DNA of 64,000 nucleotides from Candidatus Bathyarchaeia archaeon (lineage in GTDB: Archaea > Thermoproteota > Bathyarchaeia > Bathyarchaeales > Bathycorpusculaceae), in assembly GCA_030019335.1 (NCBI GenBank), contig JASEET010000002.1, positions 145,355-209,354 of the forward strand, read 5' to 3'. Below the pieces are notes generated by a model. The model saw only the letters and a list, made by a program, of their open reading frames with translations. It made no database searches and was not told the origin of the DNA. This document shows, one piece after another, positions 30,971 to 41,704 of this stretch. Positions within the stretch are counted from its first letter, which is position 1. Every line of letters starts with the position of its first letter. Both the position numbers and the translations under genes were made by a program.

Positions 30971-31140
30971 CTCTTTAGCATATTAAGACAATTAATATAT
31001 AATCTTTGCCAGTAATTATTTCGGTTAATTTTCGAATAAGTCTTTAATAAATCTATAAATATTGCTTTTTAGACATACCTTTAGCCCAAAAGGGCTATAC
31101 TTATCAGCAAAATATCCCCTTTTAATAAGGGGAAAGCACT

Positions 31141-32596
31141 ATGAACGACACGAATGGTAGCCCAATTCACGCATTGGTTTTGGCTGCTGGAGAGGGGAGT
31201 AGGCTGAGAAAATATGCTGGGCCCAAACCTCTTCTTCAGGTTGCGGGCATACCGCTTTTGGGAAGAGTTCTCCGTGGGCTTAAGGAAGCAGGAATAAAAA
31301 AGGTCTACATAGTCATCGGATACGAGGGAGATGCTATACGTGAACACATAGGCGAGAATTATGCCGAATTAAATATTCACTATGTAGTAGCAAGGGATTG
31401 GGAAAAGGGAAACCTACAGTCTTTTTTTAGTCGCGAGGGGATTCTTCAAACGGAATTTCGTTCTCTGTATGGGTGATCACCTTTTCGACCCGCAGATTGT
31501 GAAAAATCTCATTAATGTTCATCTTAAGGGCAGTCTAATATTAGCTGTTGATAGGGTTGGATATTCACCTGACGACACAAAAGTGCTAGAGAATAATGAA
31601 GTGATCCTTGATATCGGCAAGTCTATAAATCCCTTGGATTGTGTGGACACGGGCTTTTTTCTCTGTTCACCTAGAATATTTACGTATGCAGAGAAGGCCG
31701 CGAAACAGGGAGCATCTGAACTTGCTGATTGTGTTCGACTTGCTGCCCAAAATAAAGAAGCTCATGTACTTGATGTTAGTGGACGCTGGTGGGTGGATGT
31801 AGATACGGAGGAAGATTTTAAACGTGCCAAAAGGTTGCTCGTCGAACGCTCCCAAAAAAGTCGTGGCGCGTCTGATTTTGTTGCTCACTATTTTAATCGC
31901 CCGACAGAAAACGCAATTGTTCAACGCATAGCTGATTCATGGATAACTCCGAACAAGCTTACGATAGCCACAAACGTGCTGGCATACATCGTAACCGCTT
32001 TATTCTTTACGGGCCATCTGCTAGTCGGCTCGGTCTTGACGTTTGTTGTGGGCGTCATGGACTGATTGGACGGCAAGTTGGCGAGGGTACGTGGGCAAAC
32101 CACAAAGCTTGGACGGATGGAGCATGTGTTCGACTTGTTATTCGAGTTTTCATGGCTAATAGCCCTAGGTTTATTTTTAAGCCAAACCGAAGGTCTACTA
32201 CCGCTCATGCTCGTAGCCTTATCAGTAACGTTCATCTCATTTTACAGGTTTTGCTACGATCAGTTCAGCAGGGCTACGGGCGTGAGTTTGGATGTTTATG
32301 GAGGGTTCGAACGTGCTTTTAGCAGAATTGCTGGCAGAAGAAACATCTACAATGTTTACATCTTGGTAGGAGCCATCTTAAGAGTGCCTCTCTACTCGTT
32401 GATCGGAATTCTGTTTCATTCAGCCATAACCGCTATTACGTACGCCTATAGAGCAGCAGTACACCTACACGCTATTGATGAGAAAGGGTTAGAGAAGTTA
32501 GATTGTAGAAGGGGTTTTCGTATGCTTGTCTTTGAGTCGATGATGTTGATGCTCGCTTTGATATTTGGAGTTGTTTGTTTTGACCCATTCAAGTGA
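31141..32596 (+). pseudogene. Bifunctional IPC cytidylyltransferase/DIPP synthase-like gene, disrupted (frameshift ~31422-31428, in-frame TGA 32063-32065)
   Basis: LVLAAGEGSRLRKYAGPKPLLQVAGIPLLGRVLRGL; frame change restores FLVARGFFKRNFVLCMGDHLFD; GVMD*LDGKLARVRGQTTKLGRMEHVFD vs GLMDGLDGKLARVRALTSKLGSMEHPFD in the paralog at 51368-52495. Confidence 0.8.
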
Positions 32597-32719
32597 TAAG
32601 GCTGATTTAACAAATGGCTGGCATCGTAGGTGCCGCTTTAATATTCTTTACGTCCGTTGACGCTTAACCTTTTTATTGAGACGAACATTTAAACCATTAA
32701 ATCCGGAATCTATCTTACA

Positions 32720-32895
32720 ATGTCACTCTGAAGAGAAGTTTGTTGCTTCGGTATGCGCCATGGCTTTGCTGGCTCATTCCAATGATCGGGGCTATGCTTA
32801 CGCCACTCCTTGCCTCAGCGCATCATGAACTCAGAGACTATTCGCCAATGGTAATAACACCTGGTCTCCTTGATTGTGTATGGCTGGAATTTTAG
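32720..32895 (+). pseudogene. NuoL-like 5' remnant
   Basis: Reads LLLRYAPWLCWLIPMIGAMLTPLLASAHHELRDYSPMV vs LLLPYAPWLCWLIPIIGTAVTPL of the 44370 ORF; upstream DNA also matches the 44307-44370 leader. Confidence 0.8.
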
Positions 32896-32923
32896 GAGGG
32901 TGGTAAAATCCGCCGTACCGTCC

Positions 32924-33295
32924 CTATTTTACATGTTCCTTTGTTAATTTGCAAATTTTTTCGGCTAGGTCGAGGGCTCCTCTGGCTTCATCCATTGAGG
33001 GTGTATACGCTCTGTGGTAGGTTTTTCCTCGTAAGACTCGTAGGTCATCGAGTTTTCTCCAGTCTTTTGCCGTGAGGTATGGGACCTTTCCTTCCGCATA
33101 AACCATTAGCTCTTCTCCTATCATTCGTTCGATCTCAACGTAACCTTGTGATAGGAGGTAAGACTGTATTGAGTGTTCACAGCACGCGTAGGCATGATTG
33201 ACGCATGAAATGTAGCGTAGAGGCTTCTTGGTTTCGATGTCTTCTCTAGCTAAGGTTAAGTAGTTTAGCGCCCCACGCAGATACTCAACCGACAC
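32924..33295 (-). CDS. HEPN domain protein (HepT-like)
   Basis: AREDIETKKPLRYISCVNHAYACCEHSIQSYLLSQGY; R-x4-H motif RGKTYH; overlaps the upstream MNT gene. Confidence 0.75.
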   Translation of the reverse strand: MSVEYLRGALNYLTLAREDIETKKPLRYISCVNHAYACCEHSIQSYLLSQGYVEIERMIGEELMVYAEGKVPYLTAKDWRKLDDLRVLRGKTYHRAYTPSMDEARGALDLAEKICKLTKEHVK

Positions 33296-34208
33296 TCGTC
33301 TTCAACTCCTCATACAGCTGTTCAAACAGTGATCTAACTTGCCCGTACATTTCGAAGGGGAGAACAGGCCCTTTGGCTATAAGGTATGGTTTCGGTATCG
33401 CAATTTGGACATGTGGGTACATTGTTTTGAATTCGTTGATTAGCGAACGTCCAGATTTCGGCAGCTTTCCCTTAGAGACTAAACCAATAGTCATTAACCT
33501 TCTGGTCAAGTTATACACAAAGTCCACGTCTTCCGGTCTGTCCATTTCACAAAACATGGCGTGTATCTCGGTTAGCTCTCTGCGCAAGATTTCTCTTGAT
33601 GGAAACTTGCATAGACCCATACCGTTTACGTGTAATCCATCATCATGTAGAATTATGCCGTCGCGGAATACACATAGTAACCATGCGTTGCCTTCGCGGC
33701 AAAGACGCAAAAATTCTTCAGAAGGTAGAAAATGAACTTCCAAACGTGCTCTCCATCGGTGCCTAGCTTTTCTTGCCTTTTCCTCTACCATATGCTCGTG
33801 ATCCGCACAGTCTGAGAGTGTTAACACGTCTACGTCGCTTAAGCTGTCATGCTCGCCTTTAGCATAGCTTCCAAACAAGATTATGGAACGGATACCAAGA
33901 GATGTGACTGATCCAAACTCGTTTAATGCGCCTCTGACGCTCGATGGTAAGCCGAGTTTGCCCACCTGTTCCCGATATATTAACCACTTTTCCAGTGGAA
34001 TTAATTTGTACCAGACCTTTCTGCGGTCTTTTCTGTCAGAGCGGTTAAACGTCAGTCCGCTCTTAACGAGATCAGATAAAATCTTTCTGCTCATGTGATG
34101 GCCTAACCCGGTTCCCTTCTCAACTTGATCCCTGTTAAACTCTTCATCGAAACCGAAGGATGACATCAGCTTAGCGTAAGTTTCAAAAAACTTGTTCATA
34201 CCACACAC
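33285..34208 (-). CDS. MNT-type nucleotidyltransferase with N-terminal winged helix
   Basis: GSYAKGEHDSLSDVDV (GS-x10-DxD); N-terminal FNRDQVEKGTGLGHHMSRKILSDLVKSGLTF HTH. Confidence 0.8.
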   Translation of the reverse strand: MCGMNKFFETYAKLMSSFGFDEEFNRDQVEKGTGLGHHMSRKILSDLVKSGLTFNRSDRKDRRKVWYKLIPLEKWLIYREQVGKLGLPSSVRGALNEFGSVTSLGIRSIILFGSYAKGEHDSLSDVDVLTLSDCADHEHMVEEKARKARHRWRARLEVHFLPSEEFLRLCREGNAWLLCVFRDGIILHDDGLHVNGMGLCKFPSREILRRELTEIHAMFCEMDRPEDVDFVYNLTRRLMTIGLVSKGKLPKSGRSLINEFKTMYPHVQIAIPKPYLIAKGPVLPFEMYGQVRSLFEQLYEELKTSVG

Positions 34209-34415
34209 ACCATTTGGATATTAGTGAATAAAATATTCACACATTTATCCTTTATGGCAATCAAAACGCGCGCTACTTCTTCCTTCGACTCCCTGTACTT
34301 TTTCGATCAATCGAGAGTACGAAATGTTCTTATTGCCAGTAGTTTAAATTCATAAAGTTCTAGTTAGATACTAATTAGAGAGCGAATGAAAATGCGCGCG
34401 CAAACATGAATTTGA

Positions 34416-35618
34416 GTGGTCATAACCATGGAGTACTTCCTTCTGTTCTTGATCTGGATCGCTGCGTCGTTCTTTTTTCCAGGGGTGCTTAGAAAGCTTC
34501 AGATACCGTGGGTCAACGCTGTTATACTTGCAGGTATCATTTTGGGCCCATACGGCTGGGGAGTGGTTTATCCTGGAGAGATTATGGATTTCCTTGCGAC
34601 CTTGGGGCTTGTTTTTCTCATGTTCACCGCTGGATTAGACACAAAGCTTTCAGTTTTAAAGAAGGCAGGAAAAAATGTGGCGTATTTCGCTGTGTTAAAC
34701 TTTGCCATCCCCTTCGCCACAGGATTTTTCATTGGGATTTTGTTAAGGTTAGACGTTTTTGATCGTTAATTTTGGGAACTTGCTTCAGTTCATCTTCCAT
34801 CGGAGTAATCATTGTAACGTTGAGAGAGTTGGAGGTTAAGTCAAGAATTAAGTCAACAATAATATCTGCGATGTTTATTGAGGATGTGTTGAGTCTAGTT
34901 CTTCTTGCAGTTTTCCTTCACGCAATAATGCCGGTCTCTCCGATACCTCTGCCACTTTTTCCAGTCGCCGTATTTTTCTTCCTAGTTATCGTTTTCTACT
35001 TAATGCCCAAACTTCAGAAGTTACTTCTTCAGTGGGGGCCTAAGAAGGATGCCTTTGCAGGGCAGTTGAGGTCAGTTTTTATAACGCTATCTCTTGTAGC
35101 GTTGATGGCGGAGGGGATAGGTGTTCACGCTATGGTGGGAGGGTTCTTAGCTGGTTTAACCCTTTCCGATATGTTAGGAAAACGAAGAAAACTCCGAGGG
35201 AAGGTCTTTGCTTTCAGTTACGGGTTTTTGATTCCCATTTTCTTACTCAATCTGGGGATGACAACAAACATAGAGACGCTCTTCGCTCCTCAAGACGCTC
35301 TTCTAGCCTGCTTAATTATTACCTCCTTGATAATAAGCAAGTCGGTGAGCGGTTTTCTGGGGGCTCGGCTTGCAAAGTTTCCGTCGAGGGTCAGCTTTGG
35401 CATGGGTGTTATGACTATTCCTCAAAATGTCAACGACCTTGGCGACGGCAAGCATAGCCGCTGCCTATGGAATTTTTAGCGAGGGCCTCCTAGCATCACT
35501 GGTTGTTTTATCCATAGTGACGATCACGATCGCTCCGTTATTAACTCGGTTAACTTTTCGACGTGAAGGCCAGGAACCAAGTATATTTACAAAACTGTGG
35601 CGAGCAATTAGGTCATGA
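34416..35618 (+). pseudogene. CPA2-type cation/proton antiporter with two apparent frameshifts
   Basis: ORFs 34416-34769, 34772-35479 and 35427-35618 form one collinear KefB/CPA2-like protein; breaks near 34760-34770 and in AAAA at 35424-35427. Confidence 0.8.
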
Positions 35619-35744
35619 AAGAGACCTAAGCTGAGCTCATGCTTCCGTCAGCGAGTGTAGGTTGAGTTAAGCTTTTTTATCGACATAAATATTTGAACTA
35701 CTAAGTGCAATATCATTAGTTTCAGCACGCTCTGTGAGGATGGT

Positions 35745-37787
35745 TTGTTGCTTCCGTATGCGCCATGGCTTTGCTGGCTTATTCCCGTGATTGGAGCAGT
35801 ATTCACGCCAATCTTTGCCAGAATTAACTCTAAGCTCAGGAACTATGCGCCGGTGGCGTTTGCCGCGGCTAGCGTCGTCTTTTCAATCTCCATGATACCC
35901 GATGTTTTCACGGGAAACGTGGTCGACTGGGTAAGCGGGAAAACGTTAGGTCCTATTCCCTACGATTGGCAGACTCAATGGGTCGGTTCTCTCGGTATAA
36001 ATCTGGGAGTATTAGTGGATCCTTTAAGCGTGCTTATGACAAGCCTAGTGTGCAGCATAGGACTTTTGGTTCTGATCTTTTCCTTAGAGTATATGCGCGG
36101 AGATCCGGGCTTGACCAGATACTGGTTTTTGACGCAGTTTTTCATCGGTGGATTGAGTATGGTGGTGATGGCGGGCAACCTTCTTCAACTGTATATAGGC
36201 TGGGAAATTGTTGGAGTGTGCTGTTACGCCTTAGTCAGCTTCTGGTACAGGGATCCACAAAATGCTCGCTATGGTTTGAAGACGTTCCTGATGCTTCGTG
36301 TCGGCGACGTTTTTCTCTTGGCGTCCATCTTGATCATGTACTTTTATTCCGGAAACTTTGACTTCATGGCTCTCAAAGACAGCAATGGCTGGATGCTAGA
36401 ATTGTCGAGATCCGGCTTATTGCTCATAACCGCTCTCATGTTTTTTGGAGGAGCCATATCGAAGTCTGCTCAGTTCCCTTTACATGTTTGGCTGCCGGAC
36501 GCGATGCCTGCCACGCCTGCGTCGTTTAACGCCATTACAGAGGTGTTGGCAGGGGGGTATTTGGTGGCTAGGGCTCTTCCTATGTTCCATGACGCTTTAT
36601 TCATCGGGGGCTGTGGAGAGTTGACCCTCTTCTTCTTGGCCGTGGCATGGATCGGCGCGTTCACCGCGTTACTAGGGGCCAGTATGGCTATGGTCCAAAG
36701 GAATCTTGTGAGGGTTTTGGCGTACTCCATCATCAGTCAGTACGCCTATATGATGGTGGGTTTGGGCGTGGGCGGGTTAATGATCGATCCAGCCGCTGGA
36801 TATTTAGCTGGCAATTTGCATCTGATGGCCGACGCCATCATCTCAGGGCTCCTCTTCCTCTGCGGAACAGCAGTTTTGCATAGGGTTGGGTCCCAAGATA
36901 TGTTTGACATGGGCGGACTCAGAGCCCGTATGCCCATCACGTTTATATGTATGGGTATTGGTGCTCTTGCCACGATTGGCATTCCGCCGTTAAGCGGATT
37001 TTGGAGTGAAGAATCTATCTACGGCGCGATATTGGAGCTTGCGCAAGAGGCTGGTAATCAAGGAAGTTTTACCCTGATGCTCTCGGCTTATGGACTGTAC
37101 TTTCTTATGATGGTCACCGCTGCAGTCACCACTTTTTACATCCTTCGTATGATGGGTATGGTTTTTGGTGGAAAAAGCAAACACGTAGAGAAGATCGAAG
37201 ATGAAGGAGCGCCTATTAAGGAAGTTTCATCTATAATGTGGGTTCCCATGGGAGTTGCAGCGTTAGCCACCGTGGTTATAGGCGTGTTGGCGCCGTTTAT
37301 CATCACAGAATTTCATGAATTCTTCTCATCCATCCTGCGCCAAAGTGTAGTTCATGGGGGTTTCATCGATGTTTTAAGAAAGGCGTTCCTCTCACCAAGT
37401 TTCATAATAACATGTGTAGCGTTAGCGATCGGCGGCTACCCCGCATACAAGTTATACATAACCCGCCAAGCTGACCCGGTTAAGTTAACCGAAGAGCATC
37501 CATTTTTAAAGGAGATTCATAAATTTCTCTGGAATGGATGCTACATCGACGCGCTTTACGACAAGATTGCAGATGGAACAAAAGAGCTTTGTAGGGTAGT
37601 ATGTAAACGCGTTGAGGTCGGAGTCTTTGACGCCTTCAACTACTTCGTAGCGGAATGCATCGAGAAGTTTTATCGAGCGTTTAGGAAAATGCAGACAGGA
37701 GAGCTTTCTTGGAACATGATCTTAGTTATGTTAGGGGCAACGCTGCTGTTGATTCTCATGCTCCTATCCGGAGAGTTTGCTCTATAA
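35745..37787 (+). CDS. NuoL-like antiporter-type subunit (paralog A)
   Basis: 680 aa; PLHVWLPDAMPATPASFNAITEVLAGGYLVAR, GIPPLSGFWSEESI; C-terminal lateral-helix-type extension. Confidence 0.9.
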   Translation: MLLPYAPWLCWLIPVIGAVFTPIFARINSKLRNYAPVAFAAASVVFSISMIPDVFTGNVVDWVSGKTLGPIPYDWQTQWVGSLGINLGVLVDPLSVLMTSLVCSIGLLVLIFSLEYMRGDPGLTRYWFLTQFFIGGLSMVVMAGNLLQLYIGWEIVGVCCYALVSFWYRDPQNARYGLKTFLMLRVGDVFLLASILIMYFYSGNFDFMALKDSNGWMLELSRSGLLLITALMFFGGAISKSAQFPLHVWLPDAMPATPASFNAITEVLAGGYLVARALPMFHDALFIGGCGELTLFFLAVAWIGAFTALLGASMAMVQRNLVRVLAYSIISQYAYMMVGLGVGGLMIDPAAGYLAGNLHLMADAIISGLLFLCGTAVLHRVGSQDMFDMGGLRARMPITFICMGIGALATIGIPPLSGFWSEESIYGAILELAQEAGNQGSFTLMLSAYGLYFLMMVTAAVTTFYILRMMGMVFGGKSKHVEKIEDEGAPIKEVSSIMWVPMGVAALATVVIGVLAPFIITEFHEFFSSILRQSVVHGGFIDVLRKAFLSPSFIITCVALAIGGYPAYKLYITRQADPVKLTEEHPFLKEIHKFLWNGCYIDALYDKIADGTKELCRVVCKRVEVGVFDAFNYFVAECIEKFYRAFRKMQTGELSWNMILVMLGATLLLILMLLSGEFAL

Positions 37788-37841
37788 GAGAGCCCTTCAT
37801 GGTGCCGGTGCTCATTGAGCGTTGAACTTAATCTACGCTTT

Positions 37842-38867
37842 TTACGTTCTGATGTTCTGGGTTTCCATACTAGTGGCTTCGGCTCGGTCTATAGCGATCT
37901 CAGCGATCTCTACGGCGTAAGTGTACGTCTGTTTAAGGTTATCAATGATTCTGTGAGCGTATGAGAAGGTTAAGCTAGAAATTTGCGAATTCTTGTTTGC
38001 CTTCAAACATAGGTTCCACAGTTTCTCGAAATCAGGTTTAATGTCTAGAACGCGATTAGCGAGCGGTATGTCCTTGGACACGAGGGCTTGAACAGCCCAG
38101 TCATATAATTTCTGTGTGAGGGCGCACGTTTCAGATAAAGGTTCTGAAATAGATGTCGGAAGCGCTCGTTTGCCCATTTCGACAATACTTTCTGATGTGT
38201 TTTTGATGCTGTAAGCTGTACTGGTTATTCTGTGAAGGACGCGCAGGTAGTCGACGGAGTCTATCAAACTCATCTCTCCTCGTCCAGCCGGTCTCGGAGA
38301 CAGAATTAGGCTTCGAAGCGCACGGTAAATGACGAAGGAAAGCCGATTGATGTCCCGAATCCTTCTGGGTACGCCTATAGCGAGGCTGATGTCCTGTTCC
38401 TTCAGGGCTGAAACTGTTTCGTCAAACATCGACTTTACGATGTTATTGATCCTATGTATCGTCTTTTCGATGGGTAAAGTCGGTTTTAACAGGCATTCGA
38501 TTGTCACAACATTTGATGCTGCATCGACCACTTCGAGCCCGAACAAATCCTCTGTTATCTTCCGGATGATGTCGTGTTGTTTATCGGTAAACCTGTGTTC
38601 AGCCCTGAGCTGGATGATGTCGAAGCCGTCTACGTAGGCACCCGTGATTCTCCTTCTAAGAGACTGCCCTGATTCCTCATTGGTGTCTAAGATTATCTGC
38701 CTCGGTCCTTCCTCTTTTACCTCAGGGTAGACGGATATCGAACCGTCTTGTTGCGGAATTAAGGTTACCCTATCACCCCGCTTCAGTTGCATATGCTTCG
38801 TCCAGTCTCTCGGAAGCGAGATGTAAAGGCTTTTACCGATCTCCTGAACTCTTCTAGTCTCGACCAT
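37842..38867 (-). CDS. PhoU-family regulator with N-terminal AbrB/SpoVT-like domain
   Basis: RRVQEIGKSLYISLPRDWTKHMQLKRGDRVTLIPQQDGSISVYP then PhoU-like helices. Confidence 0.85.
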   Translation of the reverse strand: MVETRRVQEIGKSLYISLPRDWTKHMQLKRGDRVTLIPQQDGSISVYPEVKEEGPRQIILDTNEESGQSLRRRITGAYVDGFDIIQLRAEHRFTDKQHDIIRKITEDLFGLEVVDAASNVVTIECLLKPTLPIEKTIHRINNIVKSMFDETVSALKEQDISLAIGVPRRIRDINRLSFVIYRALRSLILSPRPAGRGEMSLIDSVDYLRVLHRITSTAYSIKNTSESIVEMGKRALPTSISEPLSETCALTQKLYDWAVQALVSKDIPLANRVLDIKPDFEKLWNLCLKANKNSQISSLTFSYAHRIIDNLKQTYTYAVEIAEIAIDRAEATSMETQNIRT

Positions 38868-38947
38868 GTTTTCAACTCCGAGATTTAAATCATCTTGATT
38901 AATTTAAACTTTTTTAATCATTATATAAGTTTATAGAAGAGGTTTAA

Positions 38948-39325
38948 ATGCTTTTGTTCCCTGAAGTATATCAGGAAGATATGGTGGTGCACGAGAAGGA
39001 GCCACTAGGAGGTTCAAGGAAGCAAGTGATGGCTAAGGAGATGGCGACGAAAGTAGAAGATATTAAGGTTGAGATAGACCAACTTTCTGAAAAAATCGCT
39101 AGACGGATCGCGAAACTGGAGAAGCAAACCGGAGGGGAACCCGTGACAATGTACCGTAACGACCCCATCATACGCGAAGCGCTAAGCAAAATACGCGGCC
39201 TTTACCGTAAAGGCGAAGAAATATGTGTACGTTATCATCTAGGAGAAAAAACGTGCAGGACCTTTAGAGACGAGCCCGCAATCATAAGACGATTGGAACT
39301 GTCTGAGGAAGAATTAGTCCATTGA
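38948..39325 (+). CDS. Hypothetical protein
   Basis: 125-aa ORF, divergent from the PhoU-AbrB gene; helical segment followed by a Cys-containing C-terminus. Confidence 0.5.
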   Translation: MLLFPEVYQEDMVVHEKEPLGGSRKQVMAKEMATKVEDIKVEIDQLSEKIARRIAKLEKQTGGEPVTMYRNDPIIREALSKIRGLYRKGEEICVRYHLGEKTCRTFRDEPAIIRRLELSEEELVH

Positions 39326-39472
39326 TAACCAGCAAAAAATAGATGTTATTAAGAGAGCCCCTGCTGGCAATTCTTTTTATGGAGACCGACCATCATTGAA
39401 CATCTGTTTTGTATGGTTTGTTTGAAGAGCCTTCTTTGTAGCCACCCGAAAATTGGAACCTAACAATAATGA

Positions 39473-39495
39473 AAAGCCAGAAGCCCCCTGGCTTT
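39473..39495. other. Perfect 8-bp stem/7-nt loop hairpin
   Basis: AAAGCCAG-aagcccc-CTGGCTTT in intergenic space. Confidence 0.5.
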
Positions 39496-39599
39496 GGTTG
39501 AGGGGAGGGTGTCGCAATTTACATTAAATGCGGTGGCATGTGCGCACTGGAGAATGCTAATAAGCAAGTTATAAGTACGGTTTACTTGAAGCGACAAAT

Positions 39600-39959
39600 A
39601 TGGGTCTCACCTATGTCAAGGTCCGCGTATACAGCCCTGCCGATTTAGCTAGATCCGACACAGTTGAATTGCTAGTGGACAGTGGCGCCATCTTCACCTC
39701 GATACCTCGCAGTACGCTTAAGAAGCTAGGCTTAAAGCCCATTACGCGTAGAAAGCTGAAGGTTTACGGCGGAGCCATCGTCGAAGGTGACATCGGTGTC
39801 ATTATAGTTGAGTACCGTGATAGCCGCGCTGGAGCACCAGTGATATTTGGCGAACCTGAAGACACTCCAATCCTTGGAGCCACATCTCTGGAGGCCCTTG
39901 GCTATCAAGTGGACCCCGTTACAAAGAAGTTGAAACCTACAGAATTGCTCATGATTTAG
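39600..39959 (+). CDS. Retropepsin-like (clan AA) aspartic protease
   Basis: ELLVDSGAIFTSIPRSTLKKLGL and ILGATSLEALGYQVDP. Confidence 0.75.
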   Translation: MGLTYVKVRVYSPADLARSDTVELLVDSGAIFTSIPRSTLKKLGLKPITRRKLKVYGGAIVEGDIGVIIVEYRDSRAGAPVIFGEPEDTPILGATSLEALGYQVDPVTKKLKPTELLMI

Positions 39960-40069
39960 CTCTAACCTTCATACCGCGCAGCGAATCTTTGTGATTATTG
40001 GCACAAATAATTCTCCAAAATTGGGGCTACCAGATGGAGCCAAGCCGCAGAGTCAACAAATGGACACTG

Positions 40070-41692
40070 TTATGTCAGCCCTAGGATTTGAAATAGCAGT
40101 CTCGATGCGGGATGAATGAGCTGCAACGCCAACTGTGGATAGATGCCTAATAAAACGAGCAAGAAACACTGGATGCACATGGGAATTATCATTGTCAAGG
40201 GCGATTCACGCACATTCTCAAACTCCGCTTTCTCTTCTCCGAAAAAGACCCTTGCAACCGTCCATAGGTAGTAGCCCGCGGTTAACAATACCGACAAAAG
40301 CCCTACTATAGCGAGGGGGAAGTATCCGGCTTGCATCACGCCGCCGAAGATCATCCACTCACTGGCGAAGCCCGCCAAAGGAGGAGTTCCGGCTATAGAC
40401 AGCCCGCCCATTAATGTAGCTGTTGCTGTAACAGGCATGTTTCTCGCTAATCCACCGAGTTTATCGACGTCTCGAACGTGAGATTGATGGATGATCGAAC
40501 CAGCGCATAAGAAAAGCATTCCCTTCGCCAGCCCATGCGTGATTATGTGGAACAGAGCGCCGCAAATCCCAAGTTCCGTTCCGCTAGCGAGACCTAACAT
40601 AATGTATCCAATTTGATTGATGGAGCTGTAAGCCAAGATGCGTTTGATTTGAGTTTGCGTCAGCGCCATCATCGCCCCCCACAACATCGTAATCAGTGAG
40701 ATCGCTAGAAGAAAGAGACGGGCACTTCCATTCCCCGCTCCTCCCATAAGCAGAGGGAAACATGGGAGCATAATCCGTACAATACCATAAACTCCACATT
40801 TGATCAATACTCCACTTAACAGTGGGGAAATGGGTGTAGGCGCCTCCGCGTGAAAATCGGGTAACCACGTGTGAAGTGGAACGATGGCCGCTTTCATTCC
40901 GAAGCCGATAAACAGCAGGGTTGCTATTGCAACTGCAGATTGCCGGTCAACTCCGACCATCAGCGCTGGTAGACTGAGAATATCGAGGGATTCAACTAAC
41001 GCGTAAATCCAACATATTCCAGCTAACAGTAAGGCCCCGCCCACAAACATGTATAGGAAGTATTTGATTGCCATCAGCCTACAGGGACCAGAGCCCCAAA
41101 CATAGATTAGAAAAAATGTTGGAATTATCAAAAGCTCAAAGAATATGAAAAACTGAACAAGGTTTGTTGACAACACGACTCCCAGCATGCATGCGGCAAA
41201 CAGCAAAAGGTTGGCAAAGTACGCCTCCACAGACGGAACAACTCCGGGCTCACGCTCCGGTACAAACTCTGGTTTTTTCAAAGCCATCTTATAGGCGATC
41301 GAGTACTTTGCCATCTCAGGCTCTACGTGCACAATCTCTAAACTGTCCATGTAGGAAATTGAATATAAACAAGAGAGGGAAGAGAGAAACGCGATAGCTA
41401 TTGCAAGAGGCAAGCCTAGCCAGTCAGCGAACAAAGTGAAATCTCCGTAAAGAGTCAAGACCCTTATGTGGTAAGCCTCATAGACAGGCTGGCCTTGCTT
41501 AAGGACCTCGAAGGACACTAACAAGAGAAGAATTGTGGAGGTAACCAAAGCAGCGAACGAGATAATACCGCAGTTCCTTCTACCGATTTTCTTGCTCAGA
41601 ATAGAGGCAAGGAGGAGAATTAAGCCCGCAACAATTGGGAGGAAAAGTGCCAAAAGCATGAACGGAGTTGAAATCTGGTGACCAAGCAACAT
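40070..41692 (-). CDS. NuoM-like antiporter-type subunit (paralog A)
   Basis: 540 aa; PLHTWLPDFHAEAPTPISPLLSGVLIKCGVYGIVRI; HIITHGLAKGMLFLCAGSI. Confidence 0.9.
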   Translation of the reverse strand: MLLGHQISTPFMLLALFLPIVAGLILLLASILSKKIGRRNCGIISFAALVTSTILLLLVSFEVLKQGQPVYEAYHIRVLTLYGDFTLFADWLGLPLAIAIAFLSSLSCLYSISYMDSLEIVHVEPEMAKYSIAYKMALKKPEFVPEREPGVVPSVEAYFANLLLFAACMLGVVLSTNLVQFFIFFELLIIPTFFLIYVWGSGPCRLMAIKYFLYMFVGGALLLAGICWIYALVESLDILSLPALMVGVDRQSAVAIATLLFIGFGMKAAIVPLHTWLPDFHAEAPTPISPLLSGVLIKCGVYGIVRIMLPCFPLLMGGAGNGSARLFLLAISLITMLWGAMMALTQTQIKRILAYSSINQIGYIMLGLASGTELGICGALFHIITHGLAKGMLFLCAGSIIHQSHVRDVDKLGGLARNMPVTATATLMGGLSIAGTPPLAGFASEWMIFGGVMQAGYFPLAIVGLLSVLLTAGYYLWTVARVFFGEEKAEFENVRESPLTMIIPMCIQCFLLVLLGIYPQLALQLIHPASRLLFQILGLT

Positions 41693-41704
41693 CTAACACC
41701 TTGG

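Noticed and set aside
19849-32596. Genetic code reassignment of TGA or TAG
   Set aside because: Many intact genes here end normally with TGA or TAG (for example the NuoD-like gene ends TGA overlapping the NuoH-like start). Isolated internal stops fit mutation or error better; pyrrolysine or readthrough at single sites is left open.
39473-39495. Hairpin as a transcription terminator
   Set aside because: The stem is perfect but not followed by a T-run, and archaeal termination does not require hairpins; reported only as a hairpin.
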